From assembly GCF_009827295.1 (NCBI RefSeq), contig NZ_WTYD01000001.1, positions 62,001 to 126,000 of the forward strand: a stretch of 64,000 nucleotides of DNA, read 5' to 3'. Below are positions 49,102 through 56,565 of the stretch, one piece after another. The position numbers and the translations under genes were made by a program. Positions within the stretch are counted from its first letter, which is position 1; each line of letters begins with the position of its first letter. The DNA comes from Qipengyuania pelagi. GTDB taxonomy: Bacteria; Pseudomonadota; Alphaproteobacteria; Sphingomonadales; Sphingomonadaceae. The notes beneath the pieces are model-generated. The model saw only the letters and a program-made list of their open reading frames with translations, did no database searches and was not told the origin of the DNA.

Positions 49102-50040
49102 TCAGCTGTTTATGACGATCTGGGTGCGCTCGACATAACCGCGTAGCGCGCGCCCGATCGCCGCGAACCCCGCATCGACAGGCGCATCGTCCAGCGGCGC
49201 GCCGAGCGGAGAGCGGTGGTAGGCGGCAAAGGTCACGGGCGCATCGAGCGGCCCGATGACGAAGCCGATATCGCCGCGCACCTGGGGTGCATCGGGCCAG
49301 TCGCTCGAATTGCCGGTCTTGTCGCCCGCTTCCCAGCCGCGCGGTAAGCCTGCGCGAATCTTTTGCAGGCCGGTCACGCTTTCGGCCATCCAGCGACGCA
49401 GTTCCTGACGGCGTTCGGGCACCAGCGGCGTGCGGTCCTCCGCAAACAGAAGGGTCGCGAGCGTGCGCGCCATGGTGGCGGGCGTCGTGGTATCCTCGAC
49501 GGTGCCCGGAGGAACGCGGTTGAGGTCGGTTTCGAAACGATCGAGCCGCGACACCGGATCGCCCAGGCTGCGCCAGAACGCCGTCAAAGCTTCGGGGCCG
49601 CCAAGCCTTTTCAAAAGCAGGTTCGCCGCCACATTGTCCGACTGGGTCTGCGCGGCATAGGCCAGTTCGCGCCAGGTCGCGCCGCTGTCCACCCGCTCGC
49701 CCGTGAAAGGCCGGTGGAATACGAAATCGGCTTGCGTCCAAAATGTGCGCTCGTCGAGATCAATCCGCCCCGCCTGGGCTTCCGTCATCGCGAACGCGGC
49801 GAGCGAGGCCTTGAAGGTCGAAGCGAGCGCGAACCGCTCGTCCCCGCGATAGGCGATCATGCGATCCGCCCGCGTGTCATAGGCCGCAATGCCGAACGTG
49901 CCGCCGGTGGCCACCTCGATCAGGCGGAACTGCGCTTCCAGCCGCCCTGCCTCCGATGTGTCGCGTGGTATGCAGCCGCCAAGGGCCAGTCCGGCCATAG
50001 CGGTCAGCCCGCCTCCCAATAGGGTCCGTCGCGTCGTCAT
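49102..50040 (-). CDS. Class A beta-lactamase, lipoprotein-type
   Basis: 312 residues. The export signal MTTRRTLLGGGLTAMAGLALGGC has a twin arginine and a lipobox, so a Tat-exported lipoprotein is likely. All class A marks are present: S74-T-F-K77, S133-D-N, the omega-loop E169-T-D-L-N and the KTG of EAGDKTGNSSDW. It would hydrolyse beta-lactams by a serine acyl-enzyme route; the spectrum cannot be read from the motifs. Its ATG overlaps the pheA stop by 4 bp, and no mobile element is near, so it looks chromosomal and resident. Confidence 0.93.
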   Translation of the reverse strand: MTTRRTLLGGGLTAMAGLALGGCIPRDTSEAGRLEAQFRLIEVATGGTFGIAAYDTRADRMIAYRGDERFALASTFKASLAAFAMTEAQAGRIDLDERTFWTQADFVFHRPFTGERVDSGATWRELAYAAQTQSDNVAANLLLKRLGGPEALTAFWRSLGDPVSRLDRFETDLNRVPPGTVEDTTTPATMARTLATLLFAEDRTPLVPERRQELRRWMAESVTGLQKIRAGLPRGWEAGDKTGNSSDWPDAPQVRGDIGFVIGPLDAPVTFAAYHRSPLGAPLDDAPVDAGFAAIGRALRGYVERTQIVINS

Positions 50041-50963
50041 CCCCGTTTCCTCGCCTGCGCGTAGCTGCCGAGCAGGCGTACGCTGTTGCACTGGAATTCC
50101 AGCTCCTCCAGCGCCGCATCTATGCGGGGATCGCCGGGCGCGCCCTCCGCATCGGCGTAGAAACGCGTCGCGGCGAAGCTGGCGCCCTTTTGGTAGCTTT
50201 CCAGCTTGGTCATGTTGACGCCGTTCGTCGCGAAGCAGCCCAGCGCCTTGTAGAGCGCGGCGGGCACGTTCTTCACTTCGAAGACGAAGGTCGTCATCGC
50301 GGTTTCCCGTCCGCTCGCAAGCTCGCCCAAAAGCTTTAGGGGATCGCGGGCCTCCTTCGCCAGCAGAACGAAGCGCGTGGTGTTGTCATGCGCATCCTCG
50401 ACCGCGTCCTCCACGATCTCTAGCCCGTACAGCTCGGCGGCCATCGGCGGGGCAAGGGCTGCGAGGTTGGGATCGCCCTTCTCCGCGACGAAGGCCGCCG
50501 CGCCCGCCGTATCGGCATGGCTCATCGGCACGATGTTGCGGGCGAGCAGATATTCGCGCGACTGGCCGAGCGCCTGCGGATGGCTGTAGGCCGCGCTGAA
50601 CGGTCCGAAGCCGCCATCCTGATTGGGCACCGCCATCAGCGCGTGGGTGATGCGCATGAAATGTTCCGCCACGATCGAAAGCCCGCTTTCGGGCAGCAGG
50701 AAGTGGATATCCGCCACGCGCCCGTGCTGCGAATTCTCGATCGGGATCATCGCCGCGCCCGCCGCACCGCTCTTCACCGCGTCGAGCGCGTCCTCGAAGC
50801 CATAGCAGGGCAGCGGCAGCGCATCGGGTGCGAACTGCATGGTCGCCTGGTGGGAATTCGACCCCGGCGCGCCTCCGAAGGCGATGGCGCGGGCGGGCTC
50901 TGCGGCGGCGGCGGCGCGCATGGAATCGACCATGGCCAGCGCGGGGGCGGGAAATTTTCGCAT
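50037..50963 (-). CDS. pheA: Prephenate dehydratase
   Basis: 308 residues. It converts prephenate to phenylpyruvate for phenylalanine synthesis, and has no chorismate mutase domain. The catalytic part shows FGGAPGSNSHQATMQF, AAMIPIENSQHGRVADIHFLLP, AYSHPQALGQSREYL and the TRFVLL motif. The C-terminal ACT domain (FVFEVKNVPAALYKALGCFATNGVNMTKLESY) binds phenylalanine for feedback. MVDSMRAAA at 50933 is an alternative start. It is translationally coupled to the beta-lactamase gene. Confidence 0.95.
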   Translation of the reverse strand: MRKFPAPALAMVDSMRAAAAAEPARAIAFGGAPGSNSHQATMQFAPDALPLPCYGFEDALDAVKSGAAGAAMIPIENSQHGRVADIHFLLPESGLSIVAEHFMRITHALMAVPNQDGGFGPFSAAYSHPQALGQSREYLLARNIVPMSHADTAGAAAFVAEKGDPNLAALAPPMAAELYGLEIVEDAVEDAHDNTTRFVLLAKEARDPLKLLGELASGRETAMTTFVFEVKNVPAALYKALGCFATNGVNMTKLESYQKGASFAATRFYADAEGAPGDPRIDAALEELEFQCNSVRLLGSYAQARKRG

Positions 50964-51123
50964 CGCCCGCCTGCTATCCAGCGTCACGAACGCTCGCAAG
51001 CGGTTTGCGGGCGCAGGGTGGCCGGTTCCCGCTTTCGCCCATGCCACTTGCGCAAGCACCCCCGTCACACTAATGCGGGCCCGAACACCTCGATACAGAA
51101 CAGATACGCGGACCTTTTCTCGC

Positions 51124-51828
51124 ATGGACGACAAGTTCAACACTGCCGCCGGCTGGGTGCTTTTCGCAGGCATCGTCGCGCTCGGATCCTCGATCGCTTC
51201 GGGCATGTATTTCCATGCCGACAAGCCTGAAAGCCCTGAGGAGCCGGGCTATTTCATCGATGCACCGGAAGAGGGCGCGGGCGAGGATGCGGGGCCGGAC
51301 CTCGGCACCCTGCTCGCCAGCGCGGATGCCGCAGCGGGCGAAAAGGTGTTCGCCAAGTGCACCGCTTGCCACACCATCAACCAGGGTGGGGCGAACGGCA
51401 TCGGTCCGAATCTCTACGGCGTGTTCGGCACCACGATCGGCGCGCACGCACCCGGCTTCGCCTATTCGAGTGCCTTGGCGGACCATGGCGGCCAGTGGAA
51501 TTGGGAAACCATGAACGAATGGCTGAAGAGCCCGCGCGCCTTTGCCAGCGGCACCAAGATGAGCTTCGCCGGGCTTTCGAGCCCCGAAGACCGCGCCAAC
51601 GTCATGGAATATCTCGCCGCCAATGGCGGTGCACCTGCCAAGCCTGCCCCTGCCGCTCCCGAAGCGGAAGAGGGTGAAGCGGTCGACGGTGCAGCCGAGG
51701 GGCCGGGCGCGATCGAGGGTGGGGACACCGGTTCGGTGCAGGCAGCGGGCGCCATGGGCGACGACCAGCCGGTGCCGAGCGAGCAGGGTGCCACGACCAA
51801 TGATGGGGCGACCAAGCCGGGCGCCTGA
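51124..51828 (+). CDS. Membrane-anchored class I cytochrome c
   Basis: 234 residues. An uncleaved N-terminal helix (AAGWVLFAGIVALGSSIASGMYF) tethers a mono-haem domain. The haem site is FAKCTACHTINQGGANGIGPNLYGVFG, with the axial Met in FASGTKMSFAGL. This is the CycM/c552 type that carries electrons to cytochrome oxidase at the membrane. A tail of about 60 Ala/Pro/Glu/Gly-rich residues after the domain is unusual. It diverges from pheA across 160 bp. Confidence 0.93.
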   Translation: MDDKFNTAAGWVLFAGIVALGSSIASGMYFHADKPESPEEPGYFIDAPEEGAGEDAGPDLGTLLASADAAAGEKVFAKCTACHTINQGGANGIGPNLYGVFGTTIGAHAPGFAYSSALADHGGQWNWETMNEWLKSPRAFASGTKMSFAGLSSPEDRANVMEYLAANGGAPAKPAPAAPEAEEGEAVDGAAEGPGAIEGGDTGSVQAAGAMGDDQPVPSEQGATTNDGATKPGA

Positions 51829-51894
51829 TCCCGCGAAGACGATTTCGGCGGGCCGGTCGATCCGGTACGTCATCCTGTCTCATTTCATCGACGA

Positions 51895-52560
51895 TCAGGC
51901 GCGGCCCTTGAAGCCCTGCGCGATGACATACCACTCGCTCGATCCCTTGCGGCTCGCGGGCGGCTTCGCGTGCTTGACCGTGCGGAAATGCTTCTTGAGC
52001 AGCGTCAGCAGGTCGGCATCGGTCCCCCCGGCGAGGACCTTGGCCACATAAGCCCCGCCGGGCGCGAGATTTTCGGTCGCGAACCAGGCGCCCGCTTCGA
52101 CCAGCCCCATCGTGCGCAGATGATCGGTCTGCTTGTGGCCCACCGTGTTGGCGGCCATGTCGCTCAGGACGAGATCGGGCGGCCCGTCCAGCTCCGCTTC
52201 CAAGGCGGCGGGCGCGGCGTCGTCCATGAAATCCATCTGCAGGATCGCGACGCCTTCAATGGGTTCGACTTCCAGCAGATCGATCCCGACGATGGCGGCC
52301 TTGGGCGCGCGTTTTCTCACGACCTGGCTCCAGCCGCCGGGCGCGATGCCGAGGTCGACCACGCGCGCCACGCCCTTCAAGAGGCCGAACTTGTCGTCGA
52401 GCTCGATCAGCTTGTAGGCCGCGCGGCTGCGATAGCCTTCGGCCTTGGCCTGCTTGACGTAAGGATCGTTCAACTGCCGTTCGAGCCAGCGAGTCGACGA
52501 GGCCGTCCGCCCGCGCGCGGTCCTGACGCGCTTGCCCGCATCCTTGCTGCCCCTGCTCAC
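51895..52560 (-). CDS. rlmE: 23S rRNA (uridine-2552 2'-O) methyltransferase
   Basis: 221 residues from a GTG. It methylates U2552 of 23S rRNA late in 50S assembly. The catalytic K-D-K-E set is visible: RSRAAYKLIE, LVLSDMAANTVG, AYVAKVLAGG and SSEWYVIAQGF. The SAM motif is VVDLGIAPGGWSQVV. A basic 25-residue N-terminal tail precedes the domain. The GTG overlaps the Ppx/GppA stop by 4 bp (GTGA), which settles the start. Confidence 0.94.
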   Translation of the reverse strand: MSRGSKDAGKRVRTARGRTASSTRWLERQLNDPYVKQAKAEGYRSRAAYKLIELDDKFGLLKGVARVVDLGIAPGGWSQVVRKRAPKAAIVGIDLLEVEPIEGVAILQMDFMDDAAPAALEAELDGPPDLVLSDMAANTVGHKQTDHLRTMGLVEAGAWFATENLAPGGAYVAKVLAGGTDADLLTLLKKHFRTVKHAKPPASRKGSSEWYVIAQGFKGRA

Positions 52561-53840
52561 AACGATGCTCCCGAGCGGGTGACATCGCGCGCGCGCTGCA
52601 ATTCCTCGCGGCTGCGCTCGCCTTCGGCATCGGCGGCGATCAGGCTGCGCAATATGCCTTCGCGAATACCCCTGTCGGCTACCGCCAGATCGCGCGCGGG
52701 CCAGATGTCGAGGATCGATTCGAGGATCGCACACCCCGCCACCACCAGATTCGCACGGTCGTCCCCGATACAGGGAAGCGTGCCGCGCTCGGCCTCGCTC
52801 ATGGTCGACAGCCTGGTCGAGATGTCGCGCATCGAGGCGGAGGGCACGACCAGCCCGTCGACCGCGCGGCGATCATATTGCGGCAGTTCGAGGTGCAGGC
52901 TTGCCAGAGTGGTGACGGTCCCGCTCGTGCCGAGAAGGCGGATACCCTCGTCGGTGTCGCGATAGGGTGCGATGCGGCGCGCGAAGGGCGCGAAGCTCTT
53001 GTCGACGATGGCGCGCATCGCCGCATAGCGCGCCGCGCGGCCCGCTGCCGTTCCGTCCGGCCCGTCCACGCTGTCGGTCAGCGAGACGACGCCCCAGGGC
53101 ACGCTCATCCAGTCGAGAATGCGCGGGACCGGCCCGCCCGGTTCGATCAGGACGAGTTCGGTCGAACCGCCGCCGATATCGAAGATGACCGCCGGACCTC
53201 TGGTGCCATCGCGCCCGTCTTCCAGCAGGATATGGCAACCGAGCACGGCCAGCCGCGCTTCTTCCTGTGCGGAGATGATGTCCAGCGCGATGCCGGTTTC
53301 CTCGCGCACGCGCTCGATGAAGCGCTCGCCATTGGCGGCACGGCGGCAGGCTTCGGTCGCGACCGAGCGGGCGAGATGGACGTTGCGCCGCCGCAGTTTC
53401 TCCGCGCAGACATGGAGGGCGGCCAGCGCGCGGTCCATCGCCACATCGGACAGGCGCCCCGACGCCGCGAGCCCTTCGCCGAGGCGCACGACCCGGCTGA
53501 AGGCGTCGATGACGGTGAAGTTTTCGCCGGAAGGCCGCGCGATCAGCAGACGGCAATTATTCGTACCGAGATCGAGGGCCGCATAGGCCTGCCTGCGCGC
53601 GCTGCCTGCGCGCGACTGCGCCCCCGCGTCGGGACGCATCTGCGAAGGCAGCGGCGACGCTTGTCCAGAACGCTCACGGCCTGAACGCTCAGGGCCCGAA
53701 CGTTCATGGCCAGAGCGCGCATCGCGGCGCTTCTTTTCGGGCTGGGCGGGGCGCTTGTAGCGAAAATCGGCTACCTTGCCGGACGTGCCGCCCCGTCGCT
53801 TGCCAGCCCCTGTTGCGTCCGGCGGAGGAGCGTCCGCCAT
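52557..53840 (-). CDS. Exopolyphosphatase/guanosine pentaphosphate phosphohydrolase family protein
   Basis: 427 residues. It hydrolyses polyphosphate or pppGpp. The actin-like fold shows AALDLGTNNCRLLIA, SVATEACRRAANGERFI, ISAQEEARLAVLG, VIFDIGGGSTELVLIE and LLGTSGTVTTLA. It lacks the C-terminal HD domain of long Ppx. An N-terminal extension of about 85 disordered basic residues contains ERSG repeats (RSGHERSGPERSGRERSG) coded by a 15-bp tandem repeat. It is co-transcribed with rlmE. Confidence 0.93.
   Translation of the reverse strand: MADAPPPDATGAGKRRGGTSGKVADFRYKRPAQPEKKRRDARSGHERSGPERSGRERSGQASPLPSQMRPDAGAQSRAGSARRQAYAALDLGTNNCRLLIARPSGENFTVIDAFSRVVRLGEGLAASGRLSDVAMDRALAALHVCAEKLRRRNVHLARSVATEACRRAANGERFIERVREETGIALDIISAQEEARLAVLGCHILLEDGRDGTRGPAVIFDIGGGSTELVLIEPGGPVPRILDWMSVPWGVVSLTDSVDGPDGTAAGRAARYAAMRAIVDKSFAPFARRIAPYRDTDEGIRLLGTSGTVTTLASLHLELPQYDRRAVDGLVVPSASMRDISTRLSTMSEAERGTLPCIGDDRANLVVAGCAILESILDIWPARDLAVADRGIREGILRSLIAADAEGERSREELQRARDVTRSGASL
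53668..53727 (-). repeat. 15-bp tandem repeat in the ppx/gppA N-terminal region
   Basis: Units gaacgctcacggcct, gaacgctcagggccc, gaacgttcatggcca and a decayed fourth. They encode the HERSG/PERSG/RERSG pentapeptides. Confidence 0.8.
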
Positions 53841-54042
53841 AAATCGTGTCTTCCATTATCCTCCCGCAGCGCGGCGTGCGATGCGGGGACCTGACACGGA
53901 TGCTACAGCGGAAGCCCGGTGAGGGCAAGCGGCTGACGGATCGCGAGCGTTCGGACCCCCTTGACCGTGCTGCGCGCTTTTCCTAAGGGCGCCGCTCGCA
54001 CCGCTTCCCGACCGTTTCCGCGCCGGGCAGCCATCGTGCCGA

Positions 54043-54116
54043 TGCCCCGTCGTCTAATGGCAAGACTACGGACTCTGACTCCGTCAATCGAGGTTCGAAT
54101 CCTCGCGGGGCATCCA
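54043..54116 (+). tRNA. tRNA-Gln (anticodon CTG)
   Basis: 74 nt with encoded CCA. The acceptor arms are TGCCCCG and CGGGGCA. The anticodon stem ACGGA/TCCGT holds the loop CTCTGAC, giving anticodon CTG. The T arm is CGAGG-TTCGAAT-CCTCG. It is a lone tRNA between the leftward ppx/gppA and prolyl oligopeptidase genes; the flanks 53841-54042 and 54117-54243 show no gene. Confidence 0.95.
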
Positions 54117-54195
54117 GTTTCTCGAACAGACAATCAAACAAACGCGAGCGCAGCCGCGCGCTCGGCGTCGTGGGCGTGACCTGAGTATCTGGGCA

Positions 54196-54232
54196 GGGCG
54201 GTGCGCCGCGCATCGTGCGGGCCGCACCGCCT
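54196..54232. terminator. GC-rich hairpin downstream of the prolyl oligopeptidase gene
   Basis: ggcggtgcg / cgcaccgcc around a GC-rich loop, just beyond the stop at 54244. It lacks a T run, so it is a weak terminator call. Confidence 0.4.
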
Positions 54233-54243
54233 GGGTCGACGGA

Positions 54244-56418
54244 TTAGTCCTCGTCGTAGCCGCCGCCTTCGTCCATCAGCTGCTGCATCAGATAGACGTG
54301 CTGCAGGGCCAGCAATTTGGCGCGCTGGTCGTTGTCGACGCCGCCCGAATGGCCGCCGGTCATGTCCTCGTAATAGTAATAGGCCTGACCCTGCGCGCTC
54401 ATCCGGGCCGCCGCCTTGCGCCCGTGGGCGGGGTGGGTGCGGTCGTCGGCAGTGCTGGTGATGTAGAAGGGTGTCGGGAAATCGGTGTCCTGCGTCAGCT
54501 TCTGATAGGGCGAGTAAGGTTCGATCCAGCCGCGCTGTTCGGCGATGCGCGGATCGCCATATTCACCGATCCACGACGCGCCGCGCCCGATCTCGTGATA
54601 GCGCAACATGTCGAAGAGCGGGATCTGGACGATCGCCGCGTTGTAGAGATCGGGGCGCTGGGTGAAGGCGGTGCCGACCAGCAGGCCACCCTGGCTGCCG
54701 CCCTGGATGCCGAGATGCTGCGGGCTGGTGATGCCGCGCTTCACCAGATCTTCGGCGATGGCGATGAAATCGTCCCAGGTGCGCTGCTTGTTCTCGCGGA
54801 TCGCGGTCTGGTGCCATTCGGGGCCGAATTCGCCCCCGCCGCGCATATTGCCGAGCACATAGGCCCCGCCGCGCTCCAGCCAGAGCTTGCCCGTGGTGCC
54901 GAGATAGCCGGGCAGGCGCGGGACCTGGAAGCCGCCATAGCCGGACAGGAGCGTCGGCGTGGTCCCGTCCATTGTCATCCCCGCGGGCTTGACCACGAAA
55001 TAGGGGATGCGCGTCCCGTCCTTGCTGATGGCCTCGAACTGTTCGACCTCCATCCCTTCGGCAGAAAAGCGCGCGGGGCTGGTCTTGAGCACTTCGGGCG
55101 CCCCGCTGCCGTCCGAATAATAGAGCGTGCTGGGCGTCAGGAAGTCGGTGACCGAATACATGATCCGGTCGCTTTCATTGTCCGACGCGGCGACGCCCAC
55201 CGTGGCGTTGTCGGGCAGGGCGACGCGGCGGCTGACCCATTCGCCGTTCTCGTAATCGAATTTGAGCACCTGCCCGCGCACATTGTCGAGCAGGTTCACG
55301 AACATCGAATTGGCGGTGATCGAGGCGCCCTGCTTGGTCTGGCGCTCACCGGGCGCCCAGACCAGCGACTTGGCTGCACCATTGGGATCGGCCTTCCATT
55401 CCTCGAGATCGGCGGCGACGATCGAATCCGCCGGGAAGGTGATACCGTCGACCGTCCAGGGCACGTCGGTGCTGAAGAGGACATGCCCGTCGACGATACC
55501 GAACAGGCCGGATTTCTCCGGCATGGCGAGCCGGGTCCATTTCTCGCCCTGTTGCAGATAATAGGCGCGCTCATGGAAACTCAGGCCGCGATAGGCGGCG
55601 CGGGCCTGTACCGTTCCGGTCGAGTCGCGCAGCAGGATCGCGCCCGCGGATACGTCCGACGGCTCGCCACGGAAGATTTCGGGCGCGTCCTCGATCGGCG
55701 TGCCTCGCTTCCAGAGGCGGGTGGTGAAGGGATAGAGGCTCTCGGTCAGCGTGCCTTCGCCGAAATCGCGGCTGACGAGCAGCGTATCGTCATCGATCCA
55801 GCTGACGCCGCCCTGGCTCTCCGACAGGCGGAAACCGCCGTCGACGAATTGGCGCGCTTCCACGTCGAATTCGCGCATCTCGTTGGCATCCTTGCCCCCA
55901 TCGGACAGGCCAACCATGCAGCGATTGCCTTCGGGCGGCAGGCAGTTGAAGCCCGCGAACACCCATTCGCGGCCCTCTTCGCGCGCCAGCGCGTCGATAT
56001 CGAGAACCGTCTCCCATTGCGGGCTGTCGGTGCGATAGCTGTCGAGCGTGGTGAGGCGCAGCACACCCTTGGGATTTTTCGCGTCCTGCCAGAAATTCAT
56101 CAGCCCGTGCGGCGTGAAGCTGACATAGGGGATGCGATCCTCGCTATCGAGGATGGCGAGCGCTTCGGCCTTCAATTCGGCGAAGCGCGGATCGTTGCCG
56201 AGTGTCTGGTCGACGCGCTCGTTCTCCGAGCGCACCCAGGACAGGGCGGGCACGCTGCGCGCCTCTTCCAGCCAGATGAAGGGATCGTTTTCGCTTTCGA
56301 ACGGCGCCTCGGTTTCCTCGGCCATGGTGGTGGTCTCCTGTGCGGACAGCGCCTGCGGTGCCGCGCTTGCCGCAAGCGCCGCTGCCAGCGCGAACGCCGA
56401 AATTGTGATCGTCTTCAT
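54244..56418 (-). CDS. Prolyl oligopeptidase family serine peptidase (S9A), exported
   Basis: 724 residues. A signal peptide (about 1-26) precedes a seven-bladed propeller domain (about 60-440) and an alpha/beta-hydrolase domain. The catalytic triad is Ser in QGGSQGGLLVGT, Asp in TSTADDRTHPAHG and His in DMTGGHSGGVDN. LSGYGGFQVPRLPGY is the family's SYGGF-like loop. It cleaves short peptides after proline; periplasmic location is inferred. It is monocistronic, with the TonB receptor gene 147 bp upstream on the same strand. Confidence 0.94.
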   Translation of the reverse strand: MKTITISAFALAAALAASAAPQALSAQETTTMAEETEAPFESENDPFIWLEEARSVPALSWVRSENERVDQTLGNDPRFAELKAEALAILDSEDRIPYVSFTPHGLMNFWQDAKNPKGVLRLTTLDSYRTDSPQWETVLDIDALAREEGREWVFAGFNCLPPEGNRCMVGLSDGGKDANEMREFDVEARQFVDGGFRLSESQGGVSWIDDDTLLVSRDFGEGTLTESLYPFTTRLWKRGTPIEDAPEIFRGEPSDVSAGAILLRDSTGTVQARAAYRGLSFHERAYYLQQGEKWTRLAMPEKSGLFGIVDGHVLFSTDVPWTVDGITFPADSIVAADLEEWKADPNGAAKSLVWAPGERQTKQGASITANSMFVNLLDNVRGQVLKFDYENGEWVSRRVALPDNATVGVAASDNESDRIMYSVTDFLTPSTLYYSDGSGAPEVLKTSPARFSAEGMEVEQFEAISKDGTRIPYFVVKPAGMTMDGTTPTLLSGYGGFQVPRLPGYLGTTGKLWLERGGAYVLGNMRGGGEFGPEWHQTAIRENKQRTWDDFIAIAEDLVKRGITSPQHLGIQGGSQGGLLVGTAFTQRPDLYNAAIVQIPLFDMLRYHEIGRGASWIGEYGDPRIAEQRGWIEPYSPYQKLTQDTDFPTPFYITSTADDRTHPAHGRKAAARMSAQGQAYYYYEDMTGGHSGGVDNDQRAKLLALQHVYLMQQLMDEGGGYDED

Positions 56419-56502
56419 GATAAACCCCTTACCCGAATAGTCGCGCGGATCGTGCGGCGCGATCGTCGCCGGGGCAAGGCGAAACTCGACGAATACCAGA
56501 TG

Positions 56503-56555
56503 GGAGCGGTCGGAGGGGAGCGGTCAGAGGGGAGCGGTCGGACGACGCGCTCCCC
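56503..56555 (-). repeat. 14-bp tandem repeat with terminator-like hairpin after the TonB receptor gene
   Basis: ggagcggtcggagg at 56503, 56517 and 56531 (period 14). The last unit pairs with downstream cgctcccc (56548-56555) as a hairpin at 56529-56555, 11 bp past the receptor stop, so it may terminate that operon. Confidence 0.65.
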
Positions 56556-56565
56556 GTCACACCGA

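Noticed and set aside
54145..54164. Terminator after tRNA-Gln
   Set aside because: The hairpin cgagcgc/gcgctcg is short and not followed by T residues.
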